64,000 nucleotides of DNA from positions 31,688,202 through 31,752,201 of the forward strand of contig NC_055987.1 in the NCBI RefSeq assembly GCF_018446385.1, read 5' to 3'. How positions within the stretch are numbered: the first letter of the stretch is position 1; every line of letters begins with the position of its first letter. Both the position numbers and the translations under genes were made by a program. The notes under the pieces are model-generated. The model did not search any database, was not told where the DNA came from, and was given only the letters and a program-made list of their open reading frames with translations. Origin of the DNA: Zingiber officinale. Taxonomy: Eukaryota; Streptophyta; Magnoliopsida; Zingiberales; Zingiberaceae. Below are positions 1-12,195 of the stretch, piece by piece.

Positions 1-845
1 GATAATAGAAATAAGAAGAGTACGAGACAAATAAATTTATTTAGTTTGTAATCAGAAGATTGTCACTCAAAGGAAAGTATACTCATTATGAAGATCTCAT
101 TCTCGAACAAAACGTCGGAGGTGGAAAAGCCTCGTGTACAAAAATAAAGCTCGGAAATAAAAAAACAGAATGAAATTTGAAGTACAGAAGTGTGTTTTTT
201 CAAATGAGGAGCACCAGGGTTCTTTTTATAGGTTCACTGCTCAAAGTGACTGTTTGCTGATGTGGCACGGTCCTGGTGTTCAAACCCTCTCCTAGAGCCC
301 CCAGCATGGTAAAACTATATTTCCACGCAATAGCTACGTAATGACAAAGTAATAAAGTTTTATCCACTTTCGGGCGCTCAGACCCTCTCTGAGCACCCGG
401 ACCATTGCTGATGTGGACCCAAAAGTTGATTAGCAGCGATGATGCGCCTTTCGGGTACCCTGGTTGATCAACAGCTAGTCCGGACGCATGGATCAGTCAG
501 CCTTGTACTGACTGTCCGACGCCTTCTATGGCCACTTGGGTGTCTAGAATCTGACTCACTAGAACCCATCTTCCAGCCTTCTTCTCAAGCAATCTTTTGC
601 TCAGGCTTCTCGTCCCTCAGAAATGTTACACGTTTCCTTCTCGTCCACCAGCATACTCTTCGGCAACAACTTGTCCTTCAAACGCACCGAGCCCGTCGAC
701 TCTTTCCCGTGCCATCCTTCTCACTAGTCGCGTCTTTCGCTCAACTTCTTGTGCTCCTAAATTCCTACACACTTAGACACAAGGATCAAATACAATATGG
801 CATAACTTGACTTGGTTGATCACGTCAAAATCAACACAAGGTACT
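1..845 (-). mobile_element. Decayed LTR fragment, Copia-like, minus orientation
   Basis: The stretch near 680-835 is the reverse complement of a block that recurs at about 34375-34530 and 37505-37640 (plus strand) and about 39640-39810 (minus strand). Shared words include the 'GATGTGATCAACCAA' type head and the 'GTCTAAGTGTGCAGGA' type block. The region at 360-420 has GC-rich words with 'GCGCTCAGACCC' and 'GAGCACCCGGACC', like the dyad-rich part of the 38940-39817 LTR. The other LTR end lies outside the window or is lost. Open frames here are antisense shadows. Confidence 0.6.
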
Positions 846-1700
846 TACAAATATATGGCATCAAACAATCATTTACCATATCATCTCCCAACCGATTACC
901 TGATTACGTAGTGAGATTTTGATTATATTTATTGTTGAAAACACTCTCTTTACAGCTACAGTTGCAACAAGTAATATCAATGCTAACTTTAAAAGAATAT
1001 ATACCAAAGAATACAAACAATATTTCTTTAATTAAACCATTCTTTTAGCAAGCTAGCTAATCCCTATAATCTCCAAAAATTGAATGTTACTTCGTATATC
1101 AAAAATAAAATTATTAAGTTGGTGCTTGAAATACATTAACTCCATCAAGGAAAAATTAGATGGATAAAACTAACCAAATTGAAGTAATTTTATTGTATCA
1201 TAAGCAAAGAATGAATTTGATGGATCAAGATAAGTCATACATAGCAACAACTTCGTGTTTGAAGTATGTTCGTCTTGTATTTTCTTAAAATACCTCAACA
1301 TTGTTATTTCACCTAATTTATCATCAACATAATATTTTGAAAACATAATCACCTAATTTAATAACTATTTTTTCCAACAATTCAAAAATAAATAACAAAT
1401 GAAATTAATAGAACTTACTTGAGAATTAATGATCCTTTTTTTCACACATATTGGTAGGGGTACTAAATCAAATGTTTACATTATAAAAATATGCTTTTCT
1501 TGTTATATAACTATCCAATTTTAATTCTTATCCTAATACATGTGGTTATTATAAGATGTCCGTGTGAATTATACGATGAGTCTATCCATGCAATAAATGA
1601 TGTGATTCAATTGATTAAATTTTTGAATGATCATCAATGAAATTGATCACCTTCATATAACAAATCAAACATTAAATGCATGGAGCTAGTACCTCAATAT
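846..1700. other. AT-rich spacer, no gene seen
   Basis: Very AT-rich sequence with only short frames lacking any recognisable protein motif. No repeat boundary, RNA gene or coding exon could be supported here. Confidence 0.6.
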
Positions 1701-1868
1701 CTATAAATACTTTATTAGCAAACAAAAATACATAAATATATAAAAATTGTTTTTTCAACACTTAAATCTGTAATCGAAAGAGATCAAGCAAGAAAATTTC
1801 ATCTCAATAAAAAGGTGTTTACTATGGAGCGTCAGCGAAGTGATGACGACGGCGTTATTAGCAAATGA
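1701..1868 (+). other. Possible gene start (TATA box, leader, short frame) cut by an LTR
   Basis: A TATA-like 'CTATAAATAC' at about 1701-1710 is followed by an AT-rich leader and an ATG at 1824. That ATG opens a charged 14-codon frame (MERQRSDDDGVISK) ending at the TGA at 1866-1868, just before a solo LTR begins at 1891. The spacing resembles a plant core promoter and first exon. No continuation was found on the far side of the LTR, so this is either a truncated gene remnant or chance. Confidence 0.2.
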
Positions 1869-1890
1869 CAGCAGTGCTAACAGAAATAGT

Positions 1891-3121
1891 TGTTGGTGCA
1901 ATTTGCACTAAATGCACTAACGGTCTAACTCAAGTTTTGATAAATGATAAGTGAGGTAAGTTAGGTATTATCGTGATCTAATGTACTTACTGAGTGTGCA
2001 GGATTGACTAACCTGACGAGTCAAGAGAACCTGACATTAGGTAGAAAGTCCAATCGAGATGTACGAATTGGCGAAGTCTAGATGTGGGATTTTGGCAGGA
2101 GATTAGAATGTTAGATTCCTGATGGGAGGAAGTCCAAATGTCAATTATAGCAGGAAGACTTGGTGGGTTCGATTGGACACCGAGAGGACAACTTGACACT
2201 TGATAAGTGAAGGTAAGTCATTGGAGGAGAGTAACTAAGTGAGGGTGCGTCCTGGTTGAGGGGACAGTAGACGTTGGTCCAATTTAGGTCCATTTTGAAA
2301 ACCTAAATTGAGACCCTGACTAGATCATGTTCTGGAGGACATGGTCTAAGTCATAAATTAATCATATTATTATTGTGTTAACTTTGTCTTGTAGGTTATT
2401 ATCGGTTGTGTTGGACTAACACGTTTTGCAGGATAAAAGGATTAAAAATTATCTTGGGTGAATAGTACTCGAGGAGCCTTCCATGTGATGGAAGGCGCTT
2501 TCAGTACTGTTCATAAAAGACGTCTTCCATCGGATAAAATCTGACTTTGTTGGCAATAAGAATCAACACTTTTGGGATAAACTTTTATCTATGGAAGGCG
2601 CCTTCAACCACACTCTATAAACATGCTACTTGACCAAGCCTTCTTCACCAACTCTTCTACGAGTTTCTGGGCATCCGTTTGAAGTTTCGACCACTCTGAT
2701 TTCCTGTTGTTGCTCTGCTACGATGTTGTTGCGTCCGACTACTTCTGAGGAGCTGTCCGACACCAAGCCTATGCCGATTATCATTGGTAGTGTTGGGTAA
2801 CTAAATTCAGTTTTGTATTTAATTATAGTAAAAGGAAAAGTGTAGCATGTTACATTTATTCCTACTCTTTTTGTAATTGATCCCCTCTTCTAGCGGTTTC
2901 GGAAGAGGTTATTAATGGATTACCCATCGATAGGTCAGCGGGACTTAGATCTTAGAGTAAGAGTCGCCGAAAGCTCCAAAAATAAAACCGTTTGTGTTCT
3001 TGTACTTTTCTATTTCTATTTTTATTTCCGTTGCACTCATTTACTTACTTTGATTTTAAAAGAAAAGAAAAGTTTTTCAAAATCATGTGATCACCCTCCC
3101 CATGTGTGTCTCTATCCAACA
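1891..3121 (+). mobile_element. Solo LTR, same family as the LTR at 31350-38694
   Basis: It starts TGTTGGTGCA and ends CTATCCAACA. It aligns along its length with the interrupted LTR at 31350-38694. Shared landmarks are the 'TGTTGGACTAACAC' block (about 2410 here, 33680 there), the 'GGAAGGCGC' dyad words (about 2480-2600 here, 33760-33920 there), the 'AAGTGTAGCATGTTACA' block (about 2838 here, 34150 there) and the 'AGAGTCGCC' block near the 3' end. No internal retrotransposon sequence and no clear target-site duplication were found, so it is an old solo LTR. Confidence 0.75.
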
Positions 3122-3793
3122 ACAACATTCGGCGACAATGACGTGTGTAGATAGTGACATGGGTAATAATGGCAGAAAGTATGATGAAGAATTTTGAGGG
3201 CAAAATAAAGGTTAGGAAAAGAATAACAAGGGGATTAGGGAAGGATGGAGTATATGAGATAGAGGAAAAAAGGAAAGGAGATTAAGATTAAGGGAGGATG
3301 AAGCATATGAGGTAGATAAAAAAGGAAAGGAGATTAGGAGAGAAAGAAAAAAAAAGGGAAGAGGAAAAAAACAAGTTAGGCCGGAAAAAAAACATTCAAT
3401 GGGGGAGATGAAGGGGAAAAAAATCGGAAATATGGGAGAGACAAAAAATGGTTTGGCTGATTTTAATTCACTGTTTTGTAAAAAAAAGTCCAAAATTTTT
3501 TAGAATTTATTATTAAGTCCTTTTTATTTTTTTTTCAATGTAGGACTCGAAAACTTTTGTTATCTATAGGTTGATAATGATAGAAAGAGAAAAAATTTAT
3601 GATATACACGGAGAAGAGTCTTCTTCGTGGAGAGAAAGAAATGAGATATAATAGTCGAATACGTATGTATTTTCAAGATAAAAGCAAGTATGGGGAAGGA
3701 GATCGCTTTAGGCAAAAATGAGCATGGCTGATTTTTAGGGGCAATGATGTTCAACTTAATTGATCTAGTTGATGTTAATATTGTAATGGAGAT
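3122..3793. other. Spacer with purine-rich tract
   Basis: About 3190-3440 is strongly purine-rich on the plus strand, with a repeated word 'AAAAAAGGAAAGGAGATTA' near 3265 and 3320. No coding feature is supported; the pyrimidine-rich minus-strand frame here is a low-complexity artefact. The last 13 bases are the left copy of the target-site duplication of the adjacent SINE. Confidence 0.5.
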
Positions 3794-3976
3794 TATAAAA
3801 AAATGATTAATTAGGTTGGGTAACGTCGCTCACGGACAACATAGGAGTCCAACATTTTTTAGTTGCGTGCTTCATTTGAAAGAAAAATTCCTATAAATTT
3901 GTCATACCTGGGACTCGAACCACGGATAACTGAGTGACAATTTGGATTACCCTGCCGCTGTACCATAATCCCGGGG
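3794..3976 (-). mobile_element. tRNA-derived SINE with 13-bp target-site duplication
   Basis: On the minus strand, RNA polymerase III promoter boxes are visible: an A-box-like TGGTACAGCGG (3965-3955) and a B-box GGTTCGAGTCC (3921-3911). The body runs to a T-rich tail at the low-coordinate end. It is flanked by a perfect direct repeat TTGTAATGGAGAT at 3781-3793 and 3977-3989, as expected for LINE-assisted insertion. A diverged relative lies at about 4944-5100 in the other orientation. The length of about 183 bp and the short T tail are consistent with Au-type plant SINEs, but the family name is unverified. Confidence 0.75.
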
Positions 3977-3989
3977 TTGTAATGGAGAT

Positions 3990-4943
3990 AAAAAAGAAGA
4001 AAGGGTTAATAGTTAAATTGACAATTCATTTTACCCCGCATAGACTGAAGAATAGTTTTTAAGTGCGTTAATATTCTAAACATTGTCTTAAGAAAAATAA
4101 TGGAATATTGACATACGTTAAATTTTAATATGAAACCTAAATGTGATGTTAGATTTGATAAAAATAAAAGGTTATGATATTTATGATAAATTTATGTATT
4201 AATTAATCCTCCTAGATTTACACTACTACATTAGCATATATAAACTACTTAAAGCTTTCTAAAACATCATAGTGCATAAATAAACACACAAATTGATTTC
4301 AAAATTAACTTTTACGTAAAGGCGTCCGGAGGTTTTTAAAGAGATTTATAAAACAAAAAAATTGAAGAAAAAACTCTTTATTCTTAAACTATTTTTAGGA
4401 GGTGGTGAGGGAAGGGAAAGAAAATGCAACAAGGAAAGGGAAACTTTAAATATTATTTGGTGAGAGAATACAGGAAAGGTATTAGGTAAGGAAGGGAAAG
4501 TGAAGGAAAAGTAAAAGATTTTTTTTTAATTTTATCTTAATTTGTAAATAGTTTCATTTTTCCAATTTTCAATTGTGCCAATCCTAACTATTGGAATTCT
4601 CATTATCAACGTTCTCTTTTAGTTTTTTTTATTTGTGGTTTCCAAAATTTTTTTTTTTCATTATTTCTCATTTAATTATTTTGTTATTGATGAAGAAGTC
4701 ATTATTTTCATAATTCTCTTATGGGTAGTATAAAAGAATTATCATTATTTTTATTTAAAAAATAATTAATTTAAATGATAATATAAATATTAATATTATA
4801 AAAAATGCCTAATTTATATATTTAATTTTTATTTTCCTCCCATTTCTTCCAAATAATATAACATATGCTATATTAATGAACTAATTTGTATAATTATATC
4901 TACTTCCCCTTCCTCCTTTCTTTTCCATTAATGAGTCCTTGGA
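3990..4943. other. AT-rich spacer with GGGAAGGG-type words
   Basis: This stretch is AT-rich, with purine-rich words near 4395-4510 and pyrimidine-rich words near 4840-4920. An inverted 'GGTGGTG..GAGGGAA' word at about 4399 and 5215 hints at a decayed terminal-inverted-repeat element of about 0.85 kb, but no convincing duplication flanks it. No gene is seen. Confidence 0.4.
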
Positions 4944-5100
4944 CTATGATACTATGGTAAGATATTTAAGTTCTCACTCAGGTATCCACGATTCGATCTC
5001 CAATTATGATATATTTGTAGAAATTTTTTCTCTAAATGAAGTGCAACCAACGGATGTTGAGCTTTTGATTACCCGCCACGCGCACATGTTTTCTGATTTA
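4944..5100 (+). mobile_element. Diverged SINE copy related to 3794-3976
   Basis: It reads in the same order as the minus-strand SINE upstream. An A-box-like TATGGTAAGAT (about 4954) is followed by 'CTCACTCAGGTATCC', a B-box-like GATTCGATCTC (about 4990), then 'GAAATTTTTTCTCTAAATGAAG', which aligns with 'GGAATTTTTCTTTCAAATGAAG' of the other copy. The boxes are more degenerate and no target-site duplication was identified, so it is an older copy. Confidence 0.55.
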
Positions 5101-6593
5101 CTCCGATAGTCGGTGGAAAAATTTCATATGACCTAGTCGATTGCCTCCAGGACTAGTCAATAAGACTAACTGGAGTTTATTATTTTTTTTCTTTTTTTAT
5201 TAATAAACTTTCCCTCACACCACCCAAACAAAAGCTAAGATTTAGGGAGAATTTCAAGTATATAAAATTTGAGGATTATAGTTTACGAACAAAATTAAAA
5301 TTTCAAATATTCTTTTCGATCGCAAAAGAATAATATGAATGAGCAATAATTAATGATGGAAAAAAATTAATAATACAGGGTCACAAAAAATATACAGAGA
5401 TTTTTTTTTATATAGGGGAGAGAAGAGTAGATTTTATATTTTTAAGGTGACATTGCGATGATAACTGTAACATGTTTGATGTTTCAAAAAGTTCACATTC
5501 TAAACGTGTGGGCTAGAATTTGTTGATTCTCTTAATACATTAGATGGGATACATGTCCAACGACTCATTTGTGATATTTAAAACATCTTCGTTATATTGT
5601 GAATCTTTTGGTTAAACCCCTGAAGAATTAGAAGACTTGGTATACTATAATGTGTGATTTGATCAAAATCTACGTTTTCCCAGTCGGATTCAGACTGAAG
5701 TTTTACAATCGGATTGAGCTGCCCTCAGCTCTGACATGCATTTTTCAAGTAGAAGTAACCTGCAACTCAAAATTATAGAGGTAAACAATACTTCCAAATA
5801 AAAGGTGAATTAATTCATGGGCGATATTTTTTCTAACAAACGGGGTGTCTCGTCTTCAGGTCTGAGAAATAATAATACCTCGTCCAGCACACAGCACAGC
5901 CAGCAACAAAAGGCCAAGAAACTGCGACCCAACACAAAAAAAAAAAAGTAGTAATAGCAGGAATGATGGGCTTCGACCATACCGCAGAAAAGAAAAGACA
6001 CTCCACGTGACAAGCTTATCCTGGAGAGATCCACCTTCCTACAATGCTGAATGCTTCTGCATGCCAAAGTAAAGTGAGCCCCAGACGACCACATAACAGG
6101 AGCTCATTGATGTAGTAAGAAGGCTGGCTACACATGTTCAATCACACAGTGAAGGCCTCCAACATCATTTTCAGTTTTTACCATGCCACGACAGCTTCAT
6201 GATCTACCAACTGGAAGATTATCAGTAGAGAAAAGTAAAAAACATCGACCAATAGGTGGGAAGAAATAGGATAAATACCTGATAATACTTGGTGTTTGCA
6301 CAATCTTATTCTGAATAGGCAAAGCCTCTAACAAAGGATGCATTTTTGTGAATTGCTAAGCGATTTAGATTTAACTGATACTGACAAATAGAGTTCTAAA
6401 CATAAACAGTACAAACAACAAGTCACTTATGGAGAAAGCAAAATCTACAAGTGTTCGTCCTGCCTAACTTCAATCTACAAACACGATTAAGGTAGTGATG
6501 ACGCTAGAGGCAATAGGAAAAGAAAAATATTACAATCATAACTAGATTACCTTATGGGCTACTACTAATACTCATGCTGAGAGTTGGAGAAAT
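5101..6593. other. AT-rich spacer, then 3' flank of the TIR1-like gene
   Basis: About 5101-5760 is AT-rich with no gene. From about 5760 to 6593 the sequence is more complex and probably holds the 3' untranslated region of the minus-strand gene at 6594-8869. On the minus strand, shortly after the stop codon, a donor-like CATAAG/GTAATC occurs (about 6553) and an acceptor-like CTTCCAG near 6213, so the untranslated region may contain an intron. This is inference from splice-like words only. Confidence 0.35.
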
Positions 6594-8869
6594 CTAAAAT
6601 GTCCAGACAAAATCTGGTGCATCGTCCCTTGGCCCTGTCAGAGTTCGATACACATACATCTTTTCCACTCTGTGCATGTCACTAGGATTTTCCACCATCT
6701 CATCACTTTCTTCCCTCTCGTTTATGACTTCAACGTTTAATCTTGGCATCTTTGCAGCGAGTGCCTTGCAACCCCCTTGGGTAACATCACAAGATGACAT
6801 CCAAAGGGATCGCATTGTTTCATACTTCCCTACATTCTCCAAAAGTGCAGCATCACCAAATGGACTGTCTCTGATTTCAAGCTTTTTAAGGTTCTTGCAT
6901 CCATTGAGCACATAAACCATTCCTTTGTCACTTTCACCAGCAAATGCAATTGAAAGCATCTCAAGACGCGAAGCATACATGCCTATATACAAGAAAACCT
7001 TGTCAGTTAGAAGGCCTGATAATGATAGTCTCTTCAGATCTTTGCATGACTTCACAATTGCCCCAAAACCTTCATCCAATGGTTCGTTACTGATGGGATC
7101 TGGCTTTACAGGATCAAGAATACACAATCTGAACCGTGTGAAATGCGGGCAGTTCTTGGCAACTGTGATAAGTGCAGCATTTGTCATCTGGTGGCAGAAA
7201 TACAGTAAAGAGTTCAACTTAGGGCAGCCTGAAGATATAGCAACAAGCCCTTCTTCAGTTACAGCAGCAATGCCAGTACCATATACGTCCGATGGAAATA
7301 CCCTCAACTCCTGTAACTCTTTACAAGCACAGGCAACGGCTGCTAAGCCTTTGTCTCCAATTGAATCTAAAACCTGAGGATCAATCCAGCCAAATTAGAT
7401 AAAACAACAAGGAAAACACAGAAACAACTAAAGAAGCAACATCAACTCACCCAGAGTTTTTGAAGTTTGAAACAGTGACGAATCATCTTTATTAGATCAT
7501 TAACCTGGATTGCAGGGGCATAGCTTAAGTTAAGGACAGTAAGGCTTGAACAGATGGAATATATGGCCTGCAGGTAGCGAGGAGCAGCATCCCAGAAACC
7601 TGACAAATTCCTTATAGAATTGCATTTGTAGAAGGCATTTAATAGATTCTGATAAGCTTCGGTGCGGTGGTCAGCTGTGAAAGAACCAGTTCCAAGTTCC
7701 ACCAAATTGGGGGCTCGGGCAAGTATCTTGATAAGTGACTCAATAGATATTGCTCGATTAAGCTTCAAGCACCTGAGGTTCTGGCACCTAGCAACAAGTC
7801 GCTCAAGGGCACTTGTATTCACCTCTCCTTTTAGACATGCGAAGTTTAGAGATACCAAGGAAGTACAGGAATCAGGGAAACAACTTAGCCACTGCCGGCC
7901 ATGATCTTCCACTTCATTTTCCTGTAAATCTAACTCCCTAAGACCCCTAGTAACAGAAAGCAATATAACATGAGAAATATGGTAATAGTTTGAGAATCAA
8001 ATATAAAGCTAATACACCCAGGTAATCCATCACTTTCACTGATGGATCAATATAGCTAGCATAACCATCATAAGAGGAATTCAAAATAATACTGATCTTT
8101 CCTATATCGAATATAATACAATTGGTTCACAAAGACTAATCTATTAAGCGATACCATCGCTTGTCTCCCTCAACAGATTAGTAAACATGACACAAAAGGT
8201 ATGCCAGTGCTTCTGGATTCCATGGTTTTAATTTGACTTCAGATAGGTGAAAATGCATACAGTTCAAAAGTACAGTATAAAATCATTAGTGGCGCTCACC
8301 AAGCAGAAGCTAGGTATGAAGGTATCGAAGAACCAAAAAAAAAAAAAGCATAAGCGAAGAGCATTATAAAAGGAGTTGTTAAGCAAATTAATTTAGCGGA
8401 AACCAGCAACTTCTCACCTGCAGTGAGTAGCGATCTCAGCAAGCCCATCAGTGCTGAACCCCTCGCAGCTAATTAGAACAAGAGACTTAAAGTTGGGGAA
8501 AGCGCGGGCTAGAAGCTCCAGGCTTTCATCCGAGACCACCATCCTCTTCAGTCGGAGCTCCTCCAAACCAGGGCAACAACGTGCAGCCGTCTCAATCCAC
8601 GGTAGCGCATCGCCGCCCCAATCGTGGGGAACCAGGTTGAAATCAGCAAAATGGGGCTTCCCCTTGACGGTGAGGCACTTCATTCCAGGGAATCTAGCCA
8701 TTACTCGTTCAGGCCGGACGGCATAACAGTTGCCGACGAATACACGCAAGCGGCTAAGCTGCTCCACAAGATACCACGCCTTGCACACTGTGGATACATT
8801 ATTACGGTCTCGATGCGAGCTGAGGAAGTCAAAGATGTGCTCCACCACCTCATCCGGGAAGTAAGTCAT
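6594..8869 (-). CDS. TIR1: TIR1/AFB-type F-box auxin receptor, three exons, 575 aa
   Basis: This encodes the F-box/LRR subunit of an SCF ubiquitin ligase that binds auxin and Aux/IAA proteins in the nucleus and triggers their degradation. The exons, with GT-AG introns, are 8869-8418, 7946-7451 and 7373-6594; together they give 1728 nt including the stop. The protein opens [13 protein letters not shown] (F-box, residues about 3-45) and is followed by about 18 leucine-rich repeats. The segment [14 protein letters not shown] carries the lysine, histidine and phenylalanines that in Arabidopsis TIR1 contact inositol hexakisphosphate and auxin. Other landmarks are [48 protein letters not shown] and MRSLWMSSC. 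The end is [10 protein letters not shown]. Length and exon pattern fit TIR1/AFB genes. I chose the start at 8869 because rice TIR1 starts MTYFP; an in-frame ATG lies upstream at 8959. It looks intact. It could be labelled TIR1 or AFB1-like. Confidence 0.95.
6800..6820 (-). promoter_or_regulatory. miR393 target site in the auxin-receptor exon 3
   Basis: The plus strand reads TCCAAAGGGATCGCATTG from 6800 to 6817, identical to the first 18 nt of plant miR393, with mismatches at positions 19 and 21. The mRNA therefore carries a near-perfect complement in the codons for ETMRSLWM. miR393 cleavage of TIR1/AFB transcripts at this place is established in plants. The site supports both the gene identity and its likely post-transcriptional control. 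Confidence 0.92.
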
Positions 8870-9760
8870 AGCTCCACAGCAACGAAAGTTTTTCTCTCGC
8901 ACCTTGCTCTCCACCTCAAGCTTAGTAAGAACAGGAACAACAAAAAGCACACAACCCAAACTCAGATCTGCAGCGGAGTTCCATAGAACACCACGAAAAA
9001 TGCGACAGGAACAGTGCTAAAGATCCAACCTTTGATGCAGCTGTTTCCAGCAGCTCCAGCTTCACATGCAAAGGAACGTAGATCTGCTCCAGAAATAGTA
9101 AAACTAATCCCTCGTTTACGAATAAAACCACAGAAGATCGTTCGGAGATGGTAAATCAAACAAAAGACCATCTTTTTTCATCCAGATCACATCGGGAACT
9201 CACCAACAGCAGATTGGGGGCAAAACAGAACCAAAACACGCGAAAAAAAAAAAGCAAAATCCTAAAAAAAAACGCAAGAACAAAAGCCCTAAAACCGGCA
9301 AGACAAATGCATCAAGAAAAAAACGCAGCGCGTCGAAGGAAATAACTAGATAAAAAAGAAGGGAAATGGAGGCGTGATCTACAGAAACACGGAGAAGAGA
9401 GAGAGGAGGGCCGACCTCAGCTTCCCATTCCCTACACACTCCCTCTCTCTCTCCTCGCTCGGCTGCTTTTTGCTCGCACTTCGACGCTTCTCTACTCCTC
9501 TAACAAACCATGGTTGAGAGGTCAGGTCACGTTTGGCTGAAGGCCAGTTAGAATATCGGAGGGTGGATTTCCGTTTGTCGGATAGTATGGATCGATCCGG
9601 ACCGTTGAGAGGCGATGGGAGATCCTCGTCCACCGGTTGCGGATATGCGATGAAGGGAAGGGTAGGGAGGAGGAAGGTTGCGTGGTTGGTATTAAGTCGC
9701 GATCGACGCTACCGTTTCGTTACCATTATTATTACTATAATTATTATTTTTGAGTAACGG
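8870..9760 (-). promoter_or_regulatory. Leader and promoter region of the TIR1-like gene
   Basis: Upstream of the start codon is a leader of unknown exact extent. At about 9427-9470 the minus strand has a GA-rich run (GAGAGAGAGAGGGAG), common in plant 5' untranslated regions and GAGA-type promoters. The sequence turns AT-rich near 9760. No clear TATA box was found. Several open frames of 60-85 codons on both strands have no recognisable domain and are treated as non-coding. Confidence 0.4.
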
Positions 9761-12195
9761 AGTATTCAATTTGTAATGATTAGGTGTGACAATGTTGATG
9801 ACCCAAAAATTTAATTTGTCTCAATTTCTATATTTTTATTTTATTTTTTTTTAAAAACAAATTTTTATTTTCAAAATTTTTAAATAGTTTAAAAATAATA
9901 ACCGATGAAAATTTCAAATTTCCAGGAACGACATGGACCGAGAGCGGAGAGCCTATGAAAATCTGAGAGTTTTTTTTTTTTTTTTATATGTACACACTGT
10001 TGTAAAAAAAATGGATCCTGACAACTAGAGCAGTTGAATTGAGCTTAGATCAGTCGAACTAGTCTGTCTTATTAAATAATTTAAATTGAGTGAATTAAAA
10101 TTTTATTAATCTAAACTCGTGATTTGCATGAGTCAATTTATTATAGACTTGATCCATCGATTAAGAAACACATATAAATTAAATTTTATATTAATTTATT
10201 ATTATTTTTTATTATAATTTTAAAATAAAAATAATTTTTTTTATCAAATAAGAATACTCATTTATATTTATTTATATTTAAAATATTTATCTCGTTTATA
10301 TTTGTTTATGTTTAAAATATTTATTTTTGGATACATATGATTAATAAAATATTTTCGAAGTGAAATATTGAAGGTATAATTTTTTTATATAAATTTTTGA
10401 TAGGCTCATGGGTTGACTCGCTTAACCTACCATAGTCCGTCTTGGATTGAGTTCGGTTGTGGATTTCTCAATCTACCAAGATAACGGATTGACCCACCCC
10501 CGTCCTACCTCATCAAATTGATGGTCCACCATAAATCAATCTATCCCATCACGGGTTAACATATCTAATAACTCTACTAACAACCTTCCTTGTAAAAAAT
10601 TTACATAAGTACCTTCGAATGTCCCATTTTTCATTTTTTTTTTTAATTTTCATATCTCCTACAAAGTGAATGTTGTGGGACAGACTAAATTTATGTTATA
10701 ATAGTTATGATTTTATACTTATGTTGATGAATATTAAATGAACAAGTAAATTTAAATTATAATAATTATGATTTCATAATTTCTATCATAATAATAGTAG
10801 CAAATACCAAATCATAACTGGAATATTCTTAAACGGGTGAAGTTCAACTCAATTGATTCGTTATTTAAACTTGAAATCGATCAATCAAAAAATTAAAATC
10901 GATCCAACATGGTATTGAGGGCAACATTTCTTTTATTTTTGTTGAATTTATTTACCTTTATATAAGAAATTATTGGTGAACGAAGGATTTGTAATAACAA
11001 TAATAAATAAGTTCCACTTAGATCGATTTTTAACGGGTATAGAATTTCATCGGTTGTCTCACCCCCTTGAATATCTTATTGGTCATGGCTCTTTATATTG
11101 AATAAATATTTTTTTTCTTTTTTCAAGGAGCATCACTTTATTTTATTTATATATATATATAATAAATAGTGGTCAATGATTCTCTATATATGTGATGTAC
11201 ATTAGTTACACTACTTTCGACCAAAAACTGACAAAGAGGATATTAAAACTCAGTTATGTATATTTAATTATTATATTCTGCGTCATAAATTAACATGAAA
11301 TAAATGCACATGAAATAAAAGCTGTTTTTTTACTCTATTTTCAGAAAGAAAAAAATAATTGTTTCTAGAATATAATGAAAATACTTTTTCTTCTTGTGAA
11401 AATCTCATGAACTTTTGTGAGGTTAATTATTTTTTGTCCTCAATCCTCATGAAGTCTATAAAAATTAGAGATCGGAAGACAAATTAAGGAAGTATTATTA
11501 ACACGTAGATGAACACAATTAACAGTAATCCGACTACACGAATTAGATACCTTAATTGGCTTGCTTAAGCAACTAATTAACCCTTTCAACACAAGTGCTC
11601 CATTAATTATTTAAAGCGGTGGCCGCCACTAAATCCATGATTAATTAGTTTAATTAGAACATGCAAATTAATATTTTGCCCACGTAATATGATACGAATG
11701 CATGCATGTTCCTGCAAATTGGGCCGTATTTAAATAAATTAGTTGCATGATTGGGAATAATTAATGTGTGTTGTGGATATGCTTTGGTAAAATGGAATCA
11801 TGTTGGAAACAAGTGGAAGACCACTCAAGGGATTAATTAGAAAATTACTTAGTAGGTGGATTAGAGATGTAACTAACCTATGAGATCCTACACTAGCAAA
11901 TATTAACCGCCACAACCACTTCCTAATCACACGGTGTGCGTCCATTTAGTTTAAATTAAATTATAAAAGGATGCATAAAACTCCTCTTAATTAATATGGA
12001 AATATCGTTACTAGCCTGCAAAGTTTTTTTTTTTTCAGTCCAAGTACTCAATGATCTGCACATCACAAAATAACAATTTTGCTACTGTGTCAAGCTCCCT
12101 TTCTTCAAATTGGATTAAAAAAATAAATTAAGATTAACTATTTTTTTCTTTATTTTAAGTTTGGAATCAAAATAATTGGATTTTATTCAAAATAA
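9761..12195. other. AT-rich spacer, no gene seen
   Basis: Long AT-rich non-coding stretch with homopolymer runs (poly-T near 9971-9985) and a short (TA)n run near 11148-11162. A moderately complex block at 10400-10560 resembles non-coding transposon sequence, but no boundary can be set. No coding exon or RNA gene is supported. Confidence 0.5.

Noticed and set aside
439-810. Plus-strand frame of 123 codons
   Set aside because: Antisense reading of an LTR that recurs at 34364, 37496 and 39640; no domain.
3903-3976. Possible tRNA gene on the minus strand
   Set aside because: A and B boxes are present, but no acceptor stem or anticodon arm folds, and the unit continues into a SINE body flanked by a 13-bp TSD.
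4397-5240. Terminal-inverted-repeat element of about 0.85 kb
   Set aside because: The inverted words are short and purine-rich, and no target-site duplication could be found.
8870-8959. Upstream in-frame ATG at 8959 as the TIR1 start
   Set aside because: It would add 30 residues not seen in the family; the ATG at 8869 gives the MTYFP start known from rice TIR1.
8922-9171. Overlapping short frames upstream of the TIR1-like start
   Set aside because: They lie in the leader region, lack domains and overlap each other in different frames.
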